Origin: Pseudomonadales bacterium | GTDB taxonomy: Bacteria > Pseudomonadota > Gammaproteobacteria > Pseudomonadales > Azotimanducaceae | Length of the DNA: 12,843 bases | Assembly: GCA_007128525.1 (NCBI GenBank) | Contig: SKXG01000103.1 | Coordinates: forward strand, 1 to 12,843 | Reading direction: 5' to 3' | Position numbers and translations under genes: made by a program | Notes under the pieces: model-generated | Databases searched by the model: none | Told to the model about the DNA's origin: nothing | What the model saw: the letters and a program-made list of their open reading frames with translations, nothing else | Part shown: one piece after another, positions 6,689 through 12,843 of the stretch | How positions within the stretch are numbered: position 1 is the stretch's first letter | How the letters are laid out: each line of letters begins with the position of its first letter

Positions 6689-8452
6689 ATGGAAGATTCA
6701 AACAAGAATAGACCGAACAAGCCGTTTTCCAGCAACTTTCGGGCTCGCCTGGCAAGCGCCGAGGCCCTGCCGCAGCTGGCGGCGCTGGGTTTAGCAGCCG
6801 GCCTGGTTACCGGCCTGGTGATACTGGGATTCAGAGCGCTGATCGAAGTGCCATTGACCCACCTGCTGCCCGGACAGGACAGCGAGAACTTTCAGGGACT
6901 GTCGCGCCACTGGCATTTTCTGCTGCCGCTGGGCGGCGCCTTTCTGGTGGGCTTGATCCTGCAGCAGCTGCGCCCTTCAGAGCGGCGTGTGGGCGTGGTC
7001 CATGTTCTGGAGCGGCTCAGCCTCCATCAGGGCAGGCTGCCCGGTCGCAATGCCGTCATTCAATTCATTACCGGCGTTCTGGCACTCATTACCGGCCAAT
7101 CGGGCGGCCGTGAAGGCCCGGCCATCCACCTCGGCGCCGCCACCAGCAGCCTGATCGGCCAGTGGCTGCGGCTGCCCAACAACAGCCTGCGCACGCTGGT
7201 TGCCTGCGGGGTCGCCGCCGCCATCGCGGCCTCATTCAACACCCCCATGGCCGGCGTGATATTTGCGATGGAGGTGGTGATGATGGAATACCGGATGCGC
7301 AGCTTCATTCCGGTCATCATCGCTGCGGTGACCGCCACGCTGCTCACGCAGCTGGTCTACGGACCCGATGCGGCCTTCGCCGTGCCGCAGTTTACTTTGG
7401 GCAGCCTGTCCGAAATACCCATGGTGGCTGCGGCTGGCGTCTTGATCGGCGCTCTGGCGGCCCTGTTCATCAGCCTGGTTCGGATCTGTGCCTCGCAGCA
7501 CCAACGCCCGGTGTGGCTGCGCATGCTGATCGCCGGCCTGGTCACCGGCTGTGCCGCGCTGGTCACGCCTGCTGTGCTGGGCATCGGCTACGACAGCGTC
7601 AATGCCGCCATGCTCAATCAGATGGCGATCAGTGCCCTGTTTGCCCTGGCTGCCATGAAACTCATTGCCAGTGCGGTAAGCATCGGTCTGGGCATGCCGG
7701 TCGGGCTGATCGGCCCCACGCTGGTCATCGGCGCCGCATTTGGCGGTCTGGTCGGCGAGCTGGCCAGCCGCGTGTTCGACACCCATGCCGACGCCGGCTT
7801 CTACGTCATGCTGGGCATGGCGGCGATGATGGCGGCAACCCTGCAGGCGCCACTGGCGGCCCTGGTCGCCGTGCTTGAGCTGACAGGGAACCCCAACATC
7901 ATCCTGCCGGCCATGCTGATCATCGTCATCGCGACGCTGGTTACCAGCGATCTGTTTCGGCAACGTTCAATCTATCTGAGCGCGCTGGCGGCAGCTGGCT
8001 TAGAATACCCGCCTAACGCAGTGACCCGAGAGTTACAGAACGCCGGTGTCACCAGCGTGATGAACACGGATCTGATCACGCTGCCACCAAGCGTCGACTT
8101 GCAGACGGCCCAATGGGCCCTTGAGCGGCAACCGCAGTGGCTGCTGATCAAAATCGACAATGCAGCCCGCAGTGCACTGCTGCCGCAGGATCTACAGCTG
8201 TTCCTGGACGAGCACATCATGCCTGACACCAGCCGGCATCAGGAGGCGATCGACCTGGAACGTCTGCCCGGCGCTAGACTCGACCTGGCCGCAATTGCTG
8301 CCGAGGCGACGTTGCATGAAGCGCTGCAGCTGCTGGAAACGACGGGTATCGAGGCGCTGTGCGTCTGCGATACGGGGCCAGGTCAGGTCATCCGGCATCT
8401 GGGCCTGATAACCCGATCCGATATCGACAACTATTTGCGAAGCACACACTGA
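6689..8452 (+). CDS. CLC-family anion channel/transporter with C-terminal CBS pair
   Basis: This is an inner-membrane protein of the CLC chloride channel / H+-antiporter superfamily. Of 587 residues, about 30-435 contain the many hydrophobic helices of the CLC core. Residues about 452-510 and 530-585 form two CBS domains, which usually sense adenine nucleotides. The GREGP motif (140-144) keeps the external gating Glu (E142), and the inner Tyr (Y429) is kept. The region equivalent to GSGIP reads RVGVVHV (100-106), so the chloride-coordinating Ser is Val. The helix-N motif GxFxP is GLIGP (339-343). The position of the internal proton Glu of E. coli ClcA is Val (V196, in FAMEVV). It is therefore a divergent subtype whose ion and mechanism (channel or exchanger) cannot be stated. 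The fluoride-type filter motifs are absent. The gene ends 2 bp before hemJ. Confidence 0.92.
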   Translation: MEDSNKNRPNKPFSSNFRARLASAEALPQLAALGLAAGLVTGLVILGFRALIEVPLTHLLPGQDSENFQGLSRHWHFLLPLGGAFLVGLILQQLRPSERRVGVVHVLERLSLHQGRLPGRNAVIQFITGVLALITGQSGGREGPAIHLGAATSSLIGQWLRLPNNSLRTLVACGVAAAIAASFNTPMAGVIFAMEVVMMEYRMRSFIPVIIAAVTATLLTQLVYGPDAAFAVPQFTLGSLSEIPMVAAAGVLIGALAALFISLVRICASQHQRPVWLRMLIAGLVTGCAALVTPAVLGIGYDSVNAAMLNQMAISALFALAAMKLIASAVSIGLGMPVGLIGPTLVIGAAFGGLVGELASRVFDTHADAGFYVMLGMAAMMAATLQAPLAALVAVLELTGNPNIILPAMLIIVIATLVTSDLFRQRSIYLSALAAAGLEYPPNAVTRELQNAGVTSVMNTDLITLPPSVDLQTAQWALERQPQWLLIKIDNAARSALLPQDLQLFLDEHIMPDTSRHQEAIDLERLPGARLDLAAIAAEATLHEALQLLETTGIEALCVCDTGPGQVIRHLGLITRSDIDNYLRSTH

Positions 8453-8454
8453 CC

Positions 8455-8883
8455 ATGCTCTGGATCAAAGCTCTGCACATCATCAGCGTCATCACCTGGT
8501 TTGCCGGGATTTTCTATCTGCCGCGCCTGTTCGTGTATCACGCCATGGCAGAAGACACCCTGAGCATCGAGCGTTTCAAAGTCATGGAGCGCAAGCTCTA
8601 TCGCGGCATCATGTGGCCGTCAGCCGTTGTCGCCGTCGGCAGTGGGCTGTGGCTGCTGATGCTGAGCTGGTCGGCCTTCGGCGTACAGGGCTGGATGCAT
8701 GTGAAGCTGGCCCTGGTAGCTGCACTGATCGGCTACCACCTGTACTGTGGCCGACTGATTCAGACCTTTGCCCGAGATGCCAACACGCGCAGCCACGTGT
8801 TTTACCGAGTGTTCAACGAACTGCCGGTGCTGATCCTGGTTGCCGTGGTCATCCTGGTCGTCATCAAACCACAGCTTTGGTAA
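8455..8883 (+). CDS. hemJ: Protoporphyrinogen IX oxidase, HemJ family
   Basis: HemJ is an inner-membrane enzyme that oxidises protoporphyrinogen IX to protoporphyrin IX, the next-to-last step before haem. The 142-residue protein has four predicted membrane helices (about 5-27, 52-72, 82-102, 122-140) and the family's conserved features: H8 in KALHII, the PRLFVYH block (23-29), W80 and K84 in GWMHVKL, H95, and RVFNELP (118-124). The ATG at 8455 is chosen over an earlier in-frame start at 8359 because it matches the family N-terminus and lies 2 bp after the CLC stop. No Shine-Dalgarno is visible, so translation is probably coupled to the CLC gene. hemL follows after 19 bp. The family assignment is strong; activity is inferred. 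Confidence 0.93.
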   Translation: MLWIKALHIISVITWFAGIFYLPRLFVYHAMAEDTLSIERFKVMERKLYRGIMWPSAVVAVGSGLWLLMLSWSAFGVQGWMHVKLALVAALIGYHLYCGRLIQTFARDANTRSHVFYRVFNELPVLILVAVVILVVIKPQLW

Positions 8884-8902
8884 TACAGCCGGATAGATAC
8901 TT

Positions 8903-10213
8903 ATGACAGATACAGCCAAGGACAAACGCTACCAACAGTCAGCCGCTCTGCTCAGCCGCGCGGAGAAGGTAATCCCGGGCGGCGTCAACTCGCCAGTACG
9001 GGCTTTCCGCGGCGTCGGCGGCACGCCGGTGTTCTTCAGCGAGGCCCAGGGTGCCTGGCTGACCGATGTCGACGGTAACCGCTACATCGACTACGTCGGC
9101 TCCTGGGGACCGATGATCCTTGGCCACAGCCCGGCTGCCGTAGTCGAAGCCGTGCGTGAGCAGGCCAGCCGCAGCCTCGGCTTCGGCGCGCCCACCGAGA
9201 TAGAAATCGACATGGCTGAGAAGGTCATCGAGCTGGTGCCGAGCATTGAGTCGGTGCGCATGGTCAGCTCCGGCACCGAAGCCACCATGTCGGCGATCCG
9301 GCTCGCACGCGGCTTTAGCGGCCGGGATCTGATCATCAAGTTCGATGGCTGCTACCACGGTCATGCCGATGCCCTGCTGGCCAAGGCGGGATCCGGCCTG
9401 CTGACCCTCGGTATTCCAAACTCGCCGGGCGTTCCTGCAGATGTCAGTCAACATACCCTGAGCCTGCCGTTCAACGACGTCAACACACTGGACAAGGCCT
9501 TTGCCCAATACGGCGACAAAGTGGCCGCCGTCATCGTTGAGCCGGTGGCGGGCAATATGGGCTGCATACCGCCACAGCCCGGCTTCCTGGAGACGCTGCG
9601 ATCACTGACCGAAAAACACGGCAGCGTGCTGATCTTCGATGAGGTCATGACCGGTTTCCGGGTGGCACTGGGTGGCGCCCAGGCCCGCTACGGTATTACC
9701 CCGGATCTGACTACCCTGGGCAAGGTGGTAGGCGGCGGACTGCCAGTGGGCGCCTTCGGTGGCCGTGCCGATATCATGGCGCATATCGCGCCAACCGGGC
9801 CCGTCTATCAAGCCGGTACACTATCCGGCAATCCGCTGGCCATGGCGGCCGGGCTGACCACACTGAACGCGGTCAGCGAACCGGGCTTCCATGATCGGCT
9901 GGCTGCCACAACCGATCAGCTTGCCGACGGCCTGACCAGCGCAGCCGCTAAGGCCGGTGTAGACGTGGTTTGCAACCATGTCTGCGGCATGATCAGCCTG
10001 TTCTTCACCAGCCAGGATACGGTGCAGAGCTTTGCCGATGTAGCCGCTACCGATACCGACAGGTTCAATCGCTTCTTCCACGCCATGCTGGATCAGGGCA
10101 TTTACCTGGCGCCGTCGGCATTCGAGGCAGCCTTTCTGTCAGCCGCACATGGTGAAGCTGAAATCGAGACGACGCTGCAGGCTGCCAGGACAGCGCTGAA
10201 CGGCCTTAATTGA
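8903..10213 (+). CDS. hemL: Glutamate-1-semialdehyde 2,1-aminomutase
   Basis: This cytoplasmic PLP/PMP enzyme converts glutamate-1-semialdehyde, made from glutamyl-tRNA by HemA, into 5-aminolevulinate, the first dedicated tetrapyrrole precursor. The 436-residue length is near the usual ~430. Key blocks: [12 protein letters not shown] (24-35), [15 protein letters not shown] (122-136, phosphate binding), CYHGHAD (150-156), [10 protein letters not shown] (211-220), [10 protein letters not shown] (245-254) and the PLP lysine K274 in [16 protein letters not shown]. The start ATG at 8903 fits the family N-terminus; the ribosome site is weak. It follows hemJ by 19 bp, so enzymes acting at the start and near the end of the pathway are probably co-transcribed. 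This is the most secure annotation in the plus-strand cluster. Confidence 0.97.
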   Translation: MTDTAKDKRYQQSAALLSRAEKVIPGGVNSPVRAFRGVGGTPVFFSEAQGAWLTDVDGNRYIDYVGSWGPMILGHSPAAVVEAVREQASRSLGFGAPTEIEIDMAEKVIELVPSIESVRMVSSGTEATMSAIRLARGFSGRDLIIKFDGCYHGHADALLAKAGSGLLTLGIPNSPGVPADVSQHTLSLPFNDVNTLDKAFAQYGDKVAAVIVEPVAGNMGCIPPQPGFLETLRSLTEKHGSVLIFDEVMTGFRVALGGAQARYGITPDLTTLGKVVGGGLPVGAFGGRADIMAHIAPTGPVYQAGTLSGNPLAMAAGLTTLNAVSEPGFHDRLAATTDQLADGLTSAAAKAGVDVVCNHVCGMISLFFTSQDTVQSFADVAATDTDRFNRFFHAMLDQGIYLAPSAFEAAFLSAAHGEAEIETTLQAARTALNGLN

Positions 10214-10280
10214 GCAGCACGTCCGGACGGGCGGCCCAGGCTCTCAAATCGCAACGGATACGGACCAACTAAGGACACGA
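10214..10280. other. Short spacer between hemL and the kinase gene, with a palindrome
   Basis: This 67-bp gap holds a perfect 10-bp palindrome CGTCCGGACG (10220-10229) and an AAGGA ribosome site (10271-10275) for the kinase. There is no U tract after the palindrome, so it is not a clear terminator. Read-through from hemL is possible. Confidence 0.4.
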
Positions 10281-11285
10281 ATGGCCAGACAGTTTCAGAT
10301 TTACGGCATAGGCGCGGCCCTGGTCGATATGGAGTTCCCCGTCGACGACAGCTTCCTGAGCCGCCATAGGATCGCCAAGGGGCACATGACACTGGTGGAG
10401 GAGGACAGGCTGGAAGCCCTGCTTTCCGAGCTTGAGGAGCCCCCAAGACGGGCCAGCGGCGGGTCTGCAGCGAATACGATATATGCGGCCCAAGCCATGG
10501 GCGCCAGGACCTTTTACTCGTGCAAAGTAGCTGGCGATCCCACCGGGGCTTACTTCATTGAAGCCTTGAACCGTATCGGCGCCACGACCAACCCGCATCC
10601 AGAGGATGCTCCGGGTATCTCCGGTCGCTGCCTGGTACTGGTTACGCCGGATGCCGAGCGGTCGATGAACACCTATCTGGGCATATCCGCCGAATTGAGC
10701 CGTGCCGAAGTAAACGAGCAGGCCCTGCGCGATGCCGAGCTGCTGTATGTCGAGGGCTATCTGGCTTCATCACCGAGCGGTCGTGATGCGGCGATGCATT
10801 GCCGAGAGCTGGCCACAGAAGCCGGGCTGCGGACCAGCATCACCCTGTCTGATCCGGCCATGGTGCAGCACTTTCGCAGTGAACTTGAATCCATGCTGGG
10901 CAATGGCGTCGACAACCTATTTTGCAACGAAGAGGAAGCGTTGAACTGGGCTCGAACTGACCGTCTGGACATTGCGCTGAATGAGCTGCAGGACATCGGC
11001 CGCAACCTGTATGTCACGCTGGGCGCACAGGGATCCATGGTGGTCACCGCTGACGGCCGGACCAGCGTACCCGGATTTCAGGTCAAGGCGCTGGACACCA
11101 ACGGTGCCGGCGACATCTATGCAGGCGCCTGCATGTACGGCTGGTTCGCCGGCATGCCACCCGCCATGGCGGCACGTCTGGGCAACTTCGCGGCAGCGCG
11201 TCTGGTCACCCGATACGGCGCCCGCCTGCCGGACCCGGCCGAATACAAGGCACTGCTGAAGGACTTTCGCCAGCTGCCGCACTGA
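10281..11285 (+). CDS. PfkB-family kinase, adenosine kinase-like
   Basis: This is a cytoplasmic sugar/nucleoside kinase of the ribokinase (PfkB) fold, 334 residues. The N-terminal signature region is SGGSAANTIYAAQAMGA (59-75), followed by KVAGDPTGAYF (82-92). The acceptor-binding and lid residues are spread between. The C-terminal PfkB signature LDTNGAGDIYAGACMYG (271-287) contains the catalytic base D278 and the anion-hole glycines. The DNLFCNEEEALNW stretch is typical of the adenosine kinase-like branch common in gammaproteobacteria. The substrate is not certain: adenosine is the usual annotation, but other nucleosides or sugars are possible. The ATG at 10281 has AAGGA 5 nt upstream. It lies 67 bp after hemL and converges with the aminotransferase gene across 25 bp with no terminator hairpin seen. 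Confidence 0.9.
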   Translation: MARQFQIYGIGAALVDMEFPVDDSFLSRHRIAKGHMTLVEEDRLEALLSELEEPPRRASGGSAANTIYAAQAMGARTFYSCKVAGDPTGAYFIEALNRIGATTNPHPEDAPGISGRCLVLVTPDAERSMNTYLGISAELSRAEVNEQALRDAELLYVEGYLASSPSGRDAAMHCRELATEAGLRTSITLSDPAMVQHFRSELESMLGNGVDNLFCNEEEALNWARTDRLDIALNELQDIGRNLYVTLGAQGSMVVTADGRTSVPGFQVKALDTNGAGDIYAGACMYGWFAGMPPAMAARLGNFAAARLVTRYGARLPDPAEYKALLKDFRQLPH

Positions 11286-11310
11286 CGAGAGCAGCGCAGA
11301 TACAGTTCGG

Positions 11311-12492
11311 TCAGGCCCAGTCCCGCAAGGCATTGCCGAGCCGCCGCAACGCCTCGGCAATACGGGCCTGGCTGGTAGTGCAGGCAAAGCGTACATACCG
11401 CTGCGCGTCATGTTGTCCAAAGTCCGTGCCAGGCGTTACCGCCACCTGATGTTCCTCAAGCAATCGCCAGCAGAAGTCTTCGGCATCCATACCCAGCGCG
11501 CTGATATCCACGTACAGGTAGAAGGCCCCGTCCGGGACCACCGGCACGCGCAGCCCGAGCGCCAGCAGACCTTCCAGAAGCTGGTCCCGGCGCGCCTGAA
11601 AAGCCTGTCGCCGGGCCTCATGCTCAGCCAGCGCCTCGGGGCTGAACGCGGCCAGCGCCGCATGCTGGGCCAGCGTGGACGGCGCAATGAATAAATTCTG
11701 CGCCAGCCGCTCCACTGGCTCTACCGCCGCCGTCGGCACCACCAGCCAACCCAGTCGCCAGCCGGTCATACCGAAGTACTTGGAAAAGCTGTTGACCACA
11801 TAGACCGGATCATCCTTGTCGGCCAGACGCAGTACCGAATCCGCTGTGCGGCCACCGGCCTGCGGATAGGTCAAGCCCTGGTAAATCTCGTCCATGATCA
11901 GCAGCCCATCCCGGCGCCGAACCAGCGCCAGCATGTCGAGTAGTGCAGGCTCGGACAGCATGGTGCCGGTCGGGTTGGCTGGTGAGGCCAGCAGCAAACC
12001 TCGTGTACGTTGCCCCCAGTGTGCCTCAGCGGTCACCGCATCGAGCTGAAAGGACTGCGCCGCAGTCACAGGGACAGCGCGCGCCAGAGCATTGACCACG
12101 GACAGGAAGCTGCTGTTACACGGATAGCATGGGTCCGTCATCAGCAGTTCATCGCCCGGTTCCAGCAACAGCGCGGCCAGCAACATCAGCGCCCCGCTGG
12201 CGCCGGCGGTGAGCTGCACCCGGCCGGGGTCCAGCGTCACCCCCAATCTGTGTGCATAGTCGGCAGCAATGGCCTCTCGCAGCGCCGGCAGACCACGCGC
12301 TTCGGTATAGGCGGTCAATCCATCTGCCAGCGCCTGCTGACAAGCGTGCACAATGGGCGCCGCCGTTGGGAAATCCGGCTCACCGACTTCCAGATGCACG
12401 ACGTCATGCCCAGCCCGCTGCAGTGCATGCGCACGAGCCAGCAACTGCATCACGCGAAACGGCTTTATCTGCTGAATGCGACTGGCAAACAT
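11311..12492 (-). CDS. Class I/II PLP-dependent aminotransferase
   Basis: This fold-type I aminotransferase of the aspartate-aminotransferase (I-gamma) group is 393 residues long and cytoplasmic. Seen motifs: EVGEPDFPT (35-43), TAGASGAL (95-102), YPCN (123-126), ASPANPTGT (169-177, with N173), DEIY (201-204), the PLP lysine K238 in NSFSKYFGMTGWRLGW, R246, and the substrate-carboxylate arginine R368 in YVRFA. The catalytic set is complete. The frame is open 78 codons further upstream, but that extension is proline/glycine-rich and runs antisense into the histone-like gene. The ATG at 12492 has a GGAAAG site just upstream and matches the family N-terminus. The amino-acid substrate cannot be told; candidates include aspartate, branched or aromatic amino acids. 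Its neighbours give no pathway clue. Confidence 0.93.
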   Translation of the reverse strand: MFASRIQQIKPFRVMQLLARAHALQRAGHDVVHLEVGEPDFPTAAPIVHACQQALADGLTAYTEARGLPALREAIAADYAHRLGVTLDPGRVQLTAGASGALMLLAALLLEPGDELLMTDPCYPCNSSFLSVVNALARAVPVTAAQSFQLDAVTAEAHWGQRTRGLLLASPANPTGTMLSEPALLDMLALVRRRDGLLIMDEIYQGLTYPQAGGRTADSVLRLADKDDPVYVVNSFSKYFGMTGWRLGWLVVPTAAVEPVERLAQNLFIAPSTLAQHAALAAFSPEALAEHEARRQAFQARRDQLLEGLLALGLRVPVVPDGAFYLYVDISALGMDAEDFCWRLLEEHQVAVTPGTDFGQHDAQRYVRFACTTSQARIAEALRRLGNALRDWA

Positions 12493-12656
12493 AGGCTTTC
12501 CAGGCTCAGGGACACTCCCAGTAGTCAAAAATCCATGGTTCTGGTAGCTTACCGGCCCTTCAGGGCCTGGCATTGGGCCCATGATACCCGGTCCTGCCGG
12601 ACCCGCGGCAAAACGCTGGTCCCGCACCGCAGTGTTCAACTTCAGAGATTGACAAC
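12493..12656. promoter_or_regulatory. Divergent regulatory region, aminotransferase / histone-like gene
   Basis: These 164 bp lie between two divergent starts. A GGCCC-TTCA-GGGCC inverted repeat (12554-12567) and a smaller GGTA-GCT-TACC repeat (12543-12553) lie side by side. They could be an operator or hairpins in the aminotransferase leader RNA. No strong sigma70 promoter pair stands out on either strand. TTGACA at 12649-12654 is too close to the start codon to be a -35 box for this gene. Confidence 0.35.
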
Positions 12657-12843
12657 ATGGCGGCAAGAAAGAAATCCAGCGGCGCCAAGAGCCAGGCCGG
12701 CAAGAAGGCAGCCACAAGCAAGGCACCAGCCAAGAAGTCGGCTGACAAGAAGCCGGCGGCGAAGAAGAAAGCGCCAGCGAAAAAGACGGCGACGCCTAAG
12801 AAGGCGGCAACAGCCAAGGCGCCAGCCAAGAAGGCCGCGACCA
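12657..12843 (+). CDS. Histone H1-like Lys/Ala/Pro-rich DNA-binding protein (partial, runs off the right edge)
   Basis: The first 62 residues of a very basic protein are visible. It begins MAARKKSSGAKSQAGKKAAT and continues with repeated KKA, APAKK and KKAAT units. Such (K/A/P)n tails resemble eukaryotic histone H1 and the Pseudomonas AlgP/AlgR3 C-terminus. Proteins of this type bind and compact DNA without sequence specificity. Here the repeats start straight after the N-terminus, with no separate globular domain so far. An 18-bp unit is repeated almost exactly (12720-12737 and 12816-12833, 17 of 18 identical), showing growth by internal duplication. The ribosome site before ATG 12657 is weak. 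The full length, and whether a regulatory domain follows, cannot be seen. Link to AlgP is by composition only. Confidence 0.82.
   Translation, partial: MAARKKSSGAKSQAGKKAATSKAPAKKSADKKPAAKKKAPAKKTATPKKAATAKAPAKKAAT

Noticed and set aside
7232..7963. 243-residue minus-strand ORF rich in Gln, His, Asp and Arg inside the CLC gene
   Set aside because: The composition is that of an antisense shadow of hydrophobic codons; the CLC frame is the conserved one.
12493..12726. 78-codon in-frame N-terminal extension of the aminotransferase
   Set aside because: The family N-terminus starts at 12492 with a ribosome site. The extension crosses the divergent promoter region and runs antisense into the histone-like gene.
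12560..12829. Hydrophobic 89-residue minus-strand ORF that looks like a membrane protein
   Set aside because: It is the antisense of Lys/Ala codons (AAG/GCC read as Phe/Leu/Gly/Ala), an artefact of the histone-like repeat gene.

Overview
This 12.8 kb window is an ordinary chromosomal stretch of a gammaproteobacterium. It has a moderately high GC content, intact genes and no mobile elements. A partial 16S rRNA gene at the left edge has Gammaproteobacteria-like sequence. From memory, the order 16S - tyrS - M23 endopeptidase - anmK - erpA - bactofilin - DUF6776 also occurs in Pseudomonas, so a Pseudomonadales-type organism is likely; the genus cannot be named from the sequence.

Layout, left to right. 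(1) 1-411: the first ~411 nt of a 16S rRNA gene on the minus strand. Behind it (412-690) lie a leader with a boxA antitermination element and a GNRA-loop hairpin, and a strong rRNA-type promoter with an A-rich UP element. (2) 804-2075: tyrosyl-tRNA synthetase on the minus strand, pointing into the rRNA operon. (3) 2310-4816: mepM-like M23 endopeptidase and anmK on the plus strand, overlapping by 4 bp; one cuts peptidoglycan and the other recycles its anhydro-sugar. (4) 4843-6532: erpA, a bactofilin and a DUF6776 membrane protein on the minus strand, converging on anmK. (5) 6689-10213: a CLC-family anion transporter with CBS domains, hemJ and hemL on the plus strand; hemL and hemJ act early and late in haem synthesis. 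(6) 10281-11285: a PfkB/adenosine-kinase-type sugar kinase, followed by a convergent class I aminotransferase (11311-12492, minus). (7) 12657 to the edge: a histone H1-like Lys/Ala/Pro-rich DNA-binding protein, divergent from the aminotransferase and cut by the window end.

I see no clearly new multi-gene system. The points most worth a second look are the CLC protein, which has lost the canonical chloride-coordinating serine and the internal gating glutamate, and the DUF6776-bactofilin pair beside two peptidoglycan enzymes. Several start codons can be corrected from ribosome binding sites: tyrS at 2075, erpA GTG at 5211, anmK GTG at 3680, hemJ at 8455 and the aminotransferase at 12492.
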